From: Aphanomyces cochlioides
Lineage: Eukaryota; Oomycota; Saprolegniomycetes; Saprolegniales; Verrucalvaceae
NCBI GenBank assembly: GCA_019828595.1
Contig: JAHQRK010000009.1
Span: forward strand, 372,001 to 436,000
Direction: 5' to 3'
DNA: 64,000 nucleotides
Shown here: piece by piece, positions 44,420 through 54,500 of the stretch
Layout: every line of letters starts with the position of its first letter
Position numbering within the stretch: the stretch's first letter is position 1
Notes under the pieces: generated by a model
Seen by the model: the letters and a program-made list of their open reading frames with translations, nothing else
The model's database searches: none
What the model was told of the DNA's origin: nothing
Translations under genes and position numbers: made by a program

Positions 44420-44724
44420 ATGAAAGTTCGAGTAAAGCGAATCCATGGGGTGGCGACGTGGTCTTGGGGCGTGAAGAACGAAGCATGCTGCATTATCTGC
44501 CAGAACCCATTCGAAGCATGCTGTCCAGACTGTACAATTCCAGGAGACGGCTGCCCTCCAGGTTTGTTCATCTTTGTATCGTTGTAACTAATGAGTTTGA
44601 AGTATTTGGTCGATGTGAACATGCGCTGCACATGCATTGCTTGATGAAGTGGCTCGAGTCGCAGAAAGAAGCGCAGCAAAAGTGTCCCTTGTGTCGCGAA
44701 GAGTGGAAGTTTAGAGAAGCATAA
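44420..44724 (+). CDS. APC11: Anaphase-promoting complex subunit 11 (RING-H2)
   Basis: Two exons, 44420-44561 and 44603-44724 (41-nt intron); 87 residues, the normal length. The whole protein is the family: MKVRVKRIHGVATWSWG at the start, then CIICQNPFEACCPDC, PGDGCPP, GRCEHALHMHCLMKWLESQ, and CPLCREEWKF at the end. It is the RING subunit that recruits the E2 and, with the APC2 cullin, forms the catalytic core of the APC/C ubiquitin ligase. Its stop is 27 bp from the stop of the convergent VPS37 gene. Confidence 0.95.
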
Positions 44725-44751
44725 CAAGACGTACTTTCTTGCATTCTGGAT

Positions 44752-46193
44752 TTACTGGTGGGTATATCGATCGACCTTGGCTGCACGGAGATGATAGAGT
44801 TTCCGAATCGGTTGAAACTCCGCAACAAACTGACTCACGTCAATCTCGCCATTCGTAAAGCGTGATGCAATCTCCTCCGAAGCTTCATCTGCCTCGTCTG
44901 ACGCATCCACGACTCGAGCAACAAGCGGCTCAGGCTGGAATTGCTACACATAGGAGCTTAGTCGAGCATTGATCATGACAGATGACGTACCGTCATAAGC
45001 TCATTTTGTTTGTCCAGCTTGGCGTTCAATCCTTCTTGCGCCGTATGCAGTTGGTGCTTAAGCTCTTCGATCTCAACTTGTAAGCTTGAGATGGACGATT
45101 CGTGCGCAAGATTCGAGTCTACAAATGAGCTGAGTCCAAGAATGTAATGCCCGACGTTCCTGCCAACTCTTGATTGCCTTTGACTAAATCGTCGTACAGC
45201 TTCATAAAGTTGACGACTGAGTCCATATTCTTTATGTATGCCTTGAGCGTAGCTCGGTCAGTCACAAGCTTTTCCAGCTGGGTAACCCTGCATCACAAGA
45301 GTAGAGAATTAGCATATGAGCAAGCCACTTACGATAGCTGGTCTAGTTCAGGAAACACTGCTGGAATGGCAGGCGCTTGTGTGTGACTTACGGTTTCTCG
45401 CTTCGGTGGCTGCACCAGTGGCGACTGAACAGGAGGCATTTGTCCAGACGGAGGCTGTTGATAAGTTGAGCCATTATAACCAGCTTGCGCTGCTGGATAC
45501 GTCGACATAGATGGGGGTTGTGGATACGTTGAGGCTTGTGGGGGAAAAGGTTGCATGTATGAAGGAATTGACGAAGGTCTTGCAGAATTATCAGGGTACA
45601 TCGGTGTGGGAGTTGTAGCAGCTCTGCCTATAGGTACAGGAGGAGATCGCTGGAATTCCGTCACGATGTCGCTCACTAGAACATCAATTCACGTTTTCCA
45701 GTTGCATGAATGACATACCAATACGACCAATGTCGGCATGTGCACTCCAACTAGCCAAGTCAATATGGCCCACGACACGGCATTGTGAGTCGAGCCAGCT
45801 GTGTCGCACTCTTGATGTAGTCTTTGGGAATAGTGTCATCATTAGCTGTACGCAATTGGCACTACCTGAATGACAGGACCTTGCATGGGGAAATCGTCCG
45901 GCAAGGTACTAAAATTCAAAGCGGTCGACAACAATAACAAAGCAGAACTGCTTACATTCGCAACGTCAACGTGCGGGAATCCACCAGACGCACGACGACA
46001 TCAAAGATCGATTGCTGATGGTTGATTGCTTGTCCTCCAGCACGGACCAAACTGGCGACTTGTCGACCTCTCCTACAAGAAAATTCATTGACTTCTACAT
46101 CAAGTCATCTCCATACAATCTCTGTAGCTCCGAGACTGCGCTCGTCATTGAGCTCGGCGTAGGCTTGGTCGTCGGCTTCCCAAACCAAGACAT
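44752..46193 (-). CDS. VPS37: VPS37-type ESCRT-I subunit with UEV-like N-terminus
   Basis: Eight exons by hand: 46193-46117, 46072-45956, 45908-45866, 45821-45719, 45675-45333, 45287-45156, 45129-44991, 44943-44752; total 381 residues. The N-terminal 120 residues are UEV-like (LPDDFPMQGPVI, then VRHSWLDSQCRVVGH, AHADIGRIVSDIVTEF), as in VPS37A. A Pro/Gln/Tyr-rich linker follows (about 125-225), then the coiled-coil Mod(r) domain ending EEIASRFTNGEIDVSQFVAEF and RKLYHLRAAKVDRY. ESCRT-I sorts ubiquitinated cargo into multivesicular bodies. Introns are 43-47 nt except the sixth (45155-45130), only 26 nt in my model, so that junction is uncertain. Confidence 0.8.
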
Positions 46194-46556
46194 TGTGAAA
46201 TGGACTATTCTCCGAGAAATACTTCCCTCATTGGCTAAAATAAAAATTGAATAAAATTGTAAATTCCATTTAATTCGTCAAAATTAGAATTAATTTCATT
46301 TTTGATTTTCATTTTGACCGTCATTCCGATGACAAACATGCGCGACATAGACGTCCCATGAGAGATTCAGTGGCGGAACCTTCCCAGGACGTGGAGCCTT
46401 CAACGCCAACGAGCGTATGACAGTGCATGATCTACGTGTCGTGCAGTTATGCATCGTATGAAGACGTGAATTGACCCTTCAGTTCTTGGAGTCTATTTCA
46501 GCCAATCAATGAGGACACTGAGAGATCTTCTATGACTGTCAACCTTTCTTCCTGCC
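46194..46556. other. Divergent intergenic region
   Basis: About 360 bp, AT-rich at 46,230-46,310; promoters of VPS37 and the TPR glycosyltransferase are expected here. No site recognised. Confidence 0.4.
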
Positions 46557-49352
46557 ATGATGCTGTGGCGTTGGACAGTGATCTTCATCCTTCTAGCACC
46601 CATTGAGCTGGCCACGACTGCATTCACAGCCGGTTATTTCAAACATGCGATGGATGTGATGCATGCTGGCAATGTGAGCACGGCCAAGCAACTCCTAACC
46701 CGGCTCCAGTTGATCAACCCAGACTTCACCGATGCGAATATTGCTCTGGGAGCAATATATCAAATGGAGGTATCGATATTGCTGTTATGACACTCTGATA
46801 TCACTTGGGGAAGGGTGCCGCGGACAAAGCCATGCAGTGCTACAAAGCTGTGCTCGATCTTGAGCCCACCAACGACGCTGCTCATGGCAATCTTGGAGTC
46901 TTGTACTTCACAGCCCGTGACTTTTCGAGAGCACTGGGCCATTTCACGACAGCAATGACTGTACAGCCTCAGAAAGTGCATGAATTTGCACACATGGTCG
47001 CACTTGCTTACCATGATCAAGGCAATGAAGAGCTAGCCATTCACTACTACGAGAAAGCCCTCGAGCGTAAGGATGAGGATGCGCAGATACATTTCGACTT
47101 TGGAGTTTCGCTTCAAGATTCTGGCGCGGTAACAACATTTAGTCGGCCGTGCTTATTGTGCTGCTGATTGTAGATCATGAGAGCCAATGCAGAGTACAAC
47201 AGAGCCATTAAACTCCGACCCGATTTTCCAGAGGTAGTCACTTTATGAAGACCTTTAACATTAGACTGCCCAGGCTTGGCTCAATGTTGCTACGCTGCAC
47301 TTGCGCTATGGAGACGTTTCGATGGCAATAAAGAATTTGAAGGTGAGAATAAAATCATGCCATCTTCAGGTCCTTGCAGCGCACTTTGGAATGCCCAAGC
47401 ATTACTCCCCAACTCACACTACAAACAACCATTAACTACGGTGTCGCTCTGGAATCCGATGGACAGGTACTGAACGTAGTGCGAGAATGGGCACATTAAT
47501 GTCTTGGTAGGCCAAGGCTGCCCTTGAGCGATTTACCCTTGCTGCTTCCCTTGCCCGATTGATGACAGTCGAGAAGAATGCCTTGCAGGAACACGCTCTA
47601 CGAGTCCGAAGATCCATCGCATTATGGCAAGACTTTGAACTCCTCCTTGATGCGTTTATCTACGACACGGTTCTTCATGAACTTGGAGCGTAAGAATAAT
47701 ATCGCGAAATTCGACTCATGGATGTCAGTGGTGTCGCCAGTTCAATGGTGCCATTCACGAGTTTACTTGTTTCCATGTCTCCTCAAATCAAGCGCCGTCT
47801 TGCTGAAGTACACACAGCCAATCTGTACGCTCCTTCCACAGCCAAACTCCCCAATAGACCCAGAGGAAGTCGTCTCCATGTGGGCTACCTGTCGTTCGAT
47901 TTCAACAACCATCCAACGGCGCATTTGATCGAAGGACTCTTTCGTCACCACAATACATCCGCCTATGAAGTCTCCGCACTAAGCTACGGCAAAGGTATCG
48001 ATGCATTCAAGTTCGACATATTGAGTAGTCCTTAGACGATGGCAGTCCGTACCGTCAAGCTATTCCATTGCTGGTAGAACATTTTGTCGACTTGATCCTG
48101 CTGAGCAACCATGAAGCCGCCAAGGCGATTGAAGCCGCGCATGTTGACATTCTCATCGATGCTCAAGGCCACACTCTCGGTACAGTCGTTCGAAAGTGGA
48201 GCTAACCTTGTGGAAGGTCAACGCCATGTCATCGTAGCAGCACGACCAGCACCGATCATCATCAATTACCTCGTGTATCCAGGGACTTTGGGCGCTTCTT
48301 ATGTTGACTATCTCGTCACGGATGCTTATGTGACACCGCCAGAACATGCAGGTAAAGACGGCAACGACTGAGACCATCGTGATCGAAATTGTTACGAAGA
48401 TCACTACACCGAGAAGCTGATCATGCTACCCAACTCGTACCAAGTGAATTACATTGAGATGGACTACAAGCAAGCCCCGCGGTGGTCGTCCAAAGCGCAA
48501 TCGCGGCCGTTTATCTTTGCCAACTACAACAAAATTGAAAAGCTGGAGCCGCGGGTGTTTGGTGTTTGGATGTCGATCTTGCGCCGCGTAGGAGTCATCG
48601 CTGCGATGCTATGTTGACGATGAGATAGGCGCCTCACAGTGAACTGTGGCTCATACGTCCATCAGCTAGGAGCAACGCCTCTTTCGACTTGATTGTTCAA
48701 AATATCCGAGCCGAAGCTGCTCAGTGGGGTATTTCCCCCAGTCGACTTCGCTTCTTGCCACGGTATGCACGTGCACTTTCCATCCTTGATTCGATCTTGA
48801 CAGGGTCTCAAAACGCGAGCATTTACTCCGCCAGCATGAAGCTGATCTTTTTCTCGACACATTTGTGGTTTGTTCGATTTCCCACCTTGTCAATGCTAAT
48901 CCTTGACAGTATGGAGCCCACTCGACAGCGACAGACGCTATCGCTGGCAATTTACCAGTCCTCACACTCGCTGGCGATACCTTTGCAAGGTACTTAAAGC
49001 CCTCATACGTGTCCACAAAGTAATTTTACGGTGTAGCCGCGTTGGCATATCGCTCTTGACCAACTGCAACCTGAAAAGTCTGGTCGTATACAGCGCCAAG
49101 GAATTCGAAGACATAGCCGGTACATTGCATGCTCAGTTTCCTATGGTGTAACTGGACTCGGTAGTCTTTCTCGCTACCAAACCTTGGATCCTCCGTCGTT
49201 TCTACAACCATTTGAGGCATCACGTTCGTGATGAACCTCTGTTCAACACTGCGGTATACACAGACGATATCGAAGTCGCCTACAGCATGGCATACGATTT
49301 ATCTAGACACGAAAGAGGCATCAAGTATCACTTGGTGTTGCCGCATGCTTGA
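46557..49352 (+). CDS. O-GlcNAc-transferase-like protein (TPR + GT41)
   Basis: Fifteen exons by hand: 46557-46769, 46814-47128, 47174-47233, 47274-47342, 47380-47466, 47511-47689, 47729-47994, 48036-48179, 48217-48351, 48400-48587, 48629-48762, 48804-48867, 48910-48989, 49037-49119, 49165-49352; all in phase, 734 residues. Residues about 30-290 are TPRs (AHGNLGVLYFTARDF; AIHYYEKALERK). The rest is the GT41 catalytic region: LSFDFNNHPTAHLIEGLF with the family His, ILIDAQGHTLG, INYLVYPGTLGASYVDY, LFLDTFVYGAHSTATDA, LAGDTFASRVGISLL. Family role: UDP-GlcNAc (or a relative) to Ser/Thr of proteins. An N-terminal hydrophobic stretch (WTVIFILLAPIELATTAF) suggests a secretory or membrane form, unlike cytosolic OGT. 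Confidence 0.85.
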
Positions 49353-49778
49353 TAACATACACAGTGTACTCTATCACTTGAGATGTCGACAGCTTACATG
49401 GTCCAAACCAACTGACGTGGCAAGAACTCCACACAAAAAGCGTTCTTCACTATACCCAACTCGGCTCCTTCTCCATCTTCCCACATTTCTGCGGCAAGAC
49501 AAAAGCCAGAGACGACCTGCCGCGACAGCCATGACGTCACCGCAGCGGCGCGGATTTGGGACTGATCGGCTTTCTGTCGTGTCAACATGCGATTAGGGTT
49601 TCACTTAGGACCACTTGTTTTAGTGACCATTGAGATAGTGACAAAATGTCATTAAAAAGAGGTAAGATTGTGTACATTTATATTTTATTCCAACTTCAAT
49701 GTCAGTGAAGTCGGGGAGTGACAATTAGTGACATCTCAACCGATGACACAGAAATCTTTCTTTTTGCAAACCTGCATC
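49353..49778. other. Intergenic region
   Basis: About 430 bp between two plus-strand genes; no coding evidence and no site recognised. Confidence 0.4.
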
Positions 49779-50590
49779 ATGAGTTCCGCCGAGGAAATCT
49801 TCAAGACGATGGATGCCGCCGTGCGGGAAGCGGGCGACGATTTGATCAACAAAGTCAAGGGAACAATCATCTATGATATCACGGATGTAGGCCGGTGGCT
49901 GATTCAATGCAAGACTGCCCCCGGAGGTGTGTCCAAAGCCACTCCCGACGTCAAGGCCGACCTGACTCTCTCGATCTCGGAGCCAGATTTCTTGCTCCTC
50001 GCTGCCCAGAAACTCAACCCGCAGCAAGCAATGTTGCAAGGCAAACTCAAAGTCAAAGGAAACGTTAGTTTGGCCCCGAAGATTGCCTTCATCCGAGAGG
50101 CATACAAGAGAAAGGTGGAAACTGGAGCAGCGCCTGCTGCAGCCGCTCCGACCTCCACGTTGGCCTCTGCTAGCATTTTTGCCTCCATCGCTGAAGCCAT
50201 TAAGAGCAAAGGCCCTGAACTTGTCAACAAAGTGAAGGGCACGATCCAATTCAACATTACACCGGGTGATGACCTCGTTGAGGCTGATTTAAGGGCTGAC
50301 TATGTCTGCAGGCGGCACGTGGCATGTCAACCTCAAGTCTGGCGCTGGCTCGATTGAGGCAACCACCAAAGCCGCCGATTTGACGATTACTGTGAGCGAC
50401 AGCGACTTCATGTTGATTGCGGATGGCAAATTGAATCCCCAAATGGTTTGTACAGTCGTCTTGGTGTTGCTGATCGGTGTTTCCACAGGCATTTATGAAG
50501 GGCAAATTGAAGTTGAAGGGTAACATGGCCCTCGCCATGAAGTTGCCTGTCGTGATCGAAGCGGCCAAAGCTCCCCGCTCCAAGTTGTAA
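49779..50590 (+). CDS. Tandem SCP2 sterol-carrier protein, peroxisomal
   Basis: Three exons by hand: 49779-50265, 50312-50445, 50489-50590 (introns 46 and 43 nt); 240 residues from MSSAEEIFKTMD; an in-frame ATG at 49,743 would add 12 residues. Two SCP2 domains: residues about 1-105 (VKGTIIYDIT...ADLTLSISEPDF...LNPQQAMLQGKLKVKG) and about 125-235 (VKGTIQFNI...ADLTITVSDSDF...LNPQMAFMKGKLKLKG), joined by an Ala-rich linker. The protein ends in SKL, the canonical PTS1 peroxisome import signal. SCP2 domains bind sterols and fatty acyl-CoA. A duplicated SCP2 with PTS1 suggests lipid delivery for peroxisomal beta-oxidation. Confidence 0.88.
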
Positions 50591-50667
50591 GCCGTTTAAA
50601 GTACAAATTGGTTTCTACACGTTCTAAATTACCACTATTGTTGTCTACGCAACGACGAGGCATTTAA

Positions 50668-51252
50668 TTAAGACGACGCGACGGCCTTGGATCCTCGCTT
50701 CTTGTAAGCAACAGTCTCCCAGCCATCGTCATTAGCAGAGGCGTCAGACACTTGAGCAGCAGCAGATGCATCAACTGCAGCAGCAGCAGCAGCGGCCTTC
50801 TTTTCCTTCTTTTCCTTTTTGGTGCTGGAGGCATTGTCAAGCTTGGAGATGAGGTCGACAGAAGCTCCCTTCTTGCCCTTGGGTTGTTCAACTTCTTCCG
50901 GCGCATTTGCTGCCTTCTTCTTCTTGGCAGCCTTCTTTTTGGCATTACGCTTGCGGTTTGCTTCAGCGCGAGCAGCTTCTTCATCGTCCGTGTCTGGGAA
51001 ATCGCCGACAAATTCATTCAAGTCCAAGGGTTCGCTTTCCTTGACAGGTTCTGGCTTGGGGTTGACAACCGCAGCTTCCTCCTTTTCCTTCTTCTTCTTG
51101 AGCTTCTTGGGGAGTTCCGGGGCCTTCTTCTTGGCCGTTTTCGAGTCTTCCTTGGAGGAACTTCCAGGAGCCATGGCAAAGTAAGCGCCCACACCAGCAG
51201 CGACGGCAACACCTGCCAGGATCACACCAGGTTGCGTCAGGAGGTCACTCAT
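50668..51252 (-). CDS. Lysine-rich membrane-anchored protein, unknown
   Basis: Intronless, 194 residues from the ATG at 51,252. A single N-terminal hydrophobic segment (PGVILAGVAVAAGVGAYFAM) is followed by a Lys/Glu/Ala-rich tail with long basic runs (KKLKKKKEKEEAA; KKKAAKKKKAAN), an acidic patch (FPDTDDEEAARAE), an alanine run (codon slippage likely) and a C-terminal DDGWETVAYKKRG. The layout resembles ER or mitochondrial outer-membrane tail proteins that contact ribosomes or RNA, but no domain is recognised. Confidence 0.75.
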   Translation of the reverse strand: MSDLLTQPGVILAGVAVAAGVGAYFAMAPGSSSKEDSKTAKKKAPELPKKLKKKKEKEEAAVVNPKPEPVKESEPLDLNEFVGDFPDTDDEEAARAEANRKRNAKKKAAKKKKAANAPEEVEQPKGKKGASVDLISKLDNASSTKKEKKEKKAAAAAAAVDASAAAQVSDASANDDGWETVAYKKRGSKAVASS

Positions 51253-51563
51253 TGTGTGGCGTGCGGAGCGTAAATGCAAAAGTGAAAAGCACTCACGCCC
51301 AAACCGTCCATTTTTCGAAGACTGAAAACAATTTTTATTTTTATCTTGAAGTTTGTATGAAATGAGTGCCATTATTTTGAAGTTGCATTTCACCTGTCAC
51401 GTTATTACGGACACGTGGACAACCGGGGAAGAATTGAGGAGTGACAAAATGCCCATCAAGTGCAAAGTGCCGTGCAAAGTGCCGTGTGGATTGCCGTACG
51501 AATGGGCGTGAGGATGAAGAAATGGAATTTTTAATTTTACATGCACAATCATCCACGCTGCGA
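51253..51563. other. Intergenic region
   Basis: 311 bp between the Lys-rich gene start and the stop of the fibre gene. CAAAGTGCCGTG repeats twice at about 51,462-51,486. Nothing else seen. Confidence 0.4.
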
Positions 51564-54500
51564 TCACGCTGCCGCAGCAACGTTCATGTTGGCCGAGACG
51601 TAGAGTTCCAATTGCTGCAAACGCGCCGTCAACGATGCGACTTCTTGCTTCATCACATCCATGTCTCGACTTGAAGCTGCAGCCACTACTTTGAGCTCTT
51701 GGATTTCCACGCTTGCTTTGTCAATATCTTGCTTGAGCATTGCGTTTTCACTGTTTAATTCGCGAATTTCCGTATCAAGCTTATTGTGTAATGCTTCTTG
51801 TTCATCTTGGAAAGCTTGAAGGCGGGCAACGACGTATGAAGTCAATCCATTATAGTTGACTGAGAGCAGTCCATTGCCGTCGGCTTGAACAAGATGTGGC
51901 AATAGAGTCTGCACTTCTTGGGCGATGAAACCTGCACTACGTTGGCTACGATTAGTCCACTCGAACTCAACCTAGTCCAAGGAGTCAATAATGAAGCATA
52001 TTGCCATCAGTACCGGACGCAACAAGTCGAAGGCAGATCGAGATATGTGAATATTACGCACGGCTGTTTTCAGTCTTTCATCGGAGTTTTGAGTAACTGT
52101 CTGACCAGTTATTGTGCCAGCGCAGTAAATACTTCCAGCCACACCAACACCTCCACTCACAGTAACAGCGCCCGTAGTTGAAGAAGTTGACGGCGCAGTT
52201 GACGAGAAAACGATCGACCCAGCAGAGCTAATTCCTCCAGATGTAAGGGACAGCCCACCAGAGGAGAGGACTAGATCGCCTTGATGCAATGTCATCAATC
52301 CATCGCCCCGGATGTCAAAGATCGGGGTTGTTGTGCTAATGAATGCGGAGAAGAGATAGAAGTTGGTGGCCGACGAGGTGGCACTGATGGCTGTCAGGAC
52401 GGATCCCGTGTAGCTCGTGCTGGACGCAGTCAAGGTTGTCACTCCAGCCGTTGCATCAGTACTTGTGACGGTCAAGGCTCCATTGGTTATGGTTGCACCG
52501 ATGGTCGATACCGTCAATCCAACCGCATCAATCGTGACGCCACCGTTCGTGACCGACAAGCCACCCGCGTGAATGGTCGTCAATCCATCGCCCCGGATGT
52601 CAAAGATCGGGGTTGTTGTGCTAATGAATGCGGAGAAGAGATAGAAGTTGGTGGCCGACGAGGTGGCACTGATGGCTGTCAGGACGGATCCCGTGTAGCT
52701 CGTGCTGGACGCAGTCAAGGTTGTCACTCCAGCCGTTGCATCAGTACTTGTGACGGTCAAGGCTCCATTGGTTATGGTTGCACCGATGGTCGATACCGTC
52801 AATCCAACCGCATCAATCGTGACGCCACCGTTCGTGACCGACAAGCCACCCGCGTGAATGGTCGTCAATCCATCGCCCCGGATGTCAAAGATCGGGGTTG
52901 TTGTGCTAATGAATGCGGAGAAGAGATAGAAGTTGGTGGCCGACGAGGTGGCACTGATGGCTGTCAGGACGGATCCCGTGTAGCTCGTGCTGGACGCAGT
53001 CAAGGTTGTCACTCCAGCCGTTGCATCAGTACTTGTGACGGTCAAGGCTCCATTGGTTATGGTTGCACCGATGGTCGATACCGTCAATCCAACCGCATCA
53101 ATCGTGACGCCACCGTTCGTGACCGACAAGCCACCCGCGTGAATGGTCGTCAATCCATCGCCCCGGATGTCAAAGATCGGGGTTGTTGTGCTAATGAATG
53201 CGGAGAAGAGATAGAAGTTGGTGGCCGACGAGGTGGCACTGATGGCTGTCAGGACGGATCCCGTGTAGCTCGTGCTGGACGCAGTCAAGGTTGTCACTCC
53301 AGCCGTTGCATCAGTACTTGTGACGGTCAAGGCTCCATTGGTTATGGTTGCACCGATGGTCGATACCGTCAATCCAACCGCATCAATCGTGACGCCACCG
53401 TTCGTGACCGACAAGCCACCCGCGTGAATGGTCGTCAATCCATCGCCCCGGATGTCAAAGATCGGGGTTGTTGTGCTAATGAATGCGGAGAAGAGATAGA
53501 AGTTGGTGGCCGACGAGGTGGCACTGATGGCTGTCAGGACGGATCCCGTGTAGCTCGTGCTGGACGCAGTCAAGGTTGTCACTCCAGCCGTTGCATCAGT
53601 ACTTGTGACGGTCAAGGCTCCATTGGTTATGGTTGCACCGATGGTCGATACCGTCAATCCAACCGCATCAATCGTGACGCCACCGTTCGTGACCGACAAG
53701 CCACCCGCGTGAATGGTCGTCAATCCATCGCCCCGGATGTCAAAGATCGGGGTTGTTGTGCTAATGAATGCGGAGAAGAGATAGAAGTTGGTGGCCGACG
53801 AGGTGGCACTGATGGCTGTCAGGACGGATCCCGTGTAGCTCGTGCTGGACGCAGTCAAGGTTGTCACTCCAGCCGTTGCATCAGTACTTGTGACGGTCAA
53901 GGCTCCATTGGTTATGGTTGCACCGATGGTCGATACCGTCAATCCAACCGCATCAATCGTGACGCCACCGTTCGTGACCGACAAGCCACCCGCGTGAATG
54001 GTCGTCAATCCATCGCCCCGGATGTCAAAGATCGGGGTTGTTGTGCTAATGAATGCGGAGAAGAGATAGAAGTTGGTGGCCGACGAGGTGGCACTGATGG
54101 CTGTCAGGACGGATCCCGTGTAGCTAGCTCGTGCTGGACGCAGTCAAGGTTGTCACTCCAGCCGTTGCATCAGTACTTGTGACGGTCAAGGCTCCATTGG
54201 TTATGGTTGCACCGATGGTCGATACCGTCAATCCAACCGCATCAATCGTGACGCCACCGTTCGTGACCGACAAGCCACCCGCGTGAATGGTCGTCAATCC
54301 ATCGCCCCGGATGTCAAAGATCGGGGTTGTTGTGCTAATGAATGCGGAGAAGAGATAGAAGTTGGTGGCCGACGAGGTGGCACTGATGGCTGTCAGGACG
54401 GATCCCGTGTAGCTCGTGCTGGACGCAGTCAAGGTTGTCACTCCAGCCGTTGCATCAGTACTTGTGACGGTCAAGGCTCCATTGGTTATGGTTGCACCGA

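Noticed and set aside
52281..54182. 633-codon plus-strand open frame across the repeat array
   Set aside because: It is the antisense of the 285-bp unit; because the unit is a multiple of three, one stop-free antisense frame repeats for free. It stops at the same 4-bp duplication and has no family match by eye.
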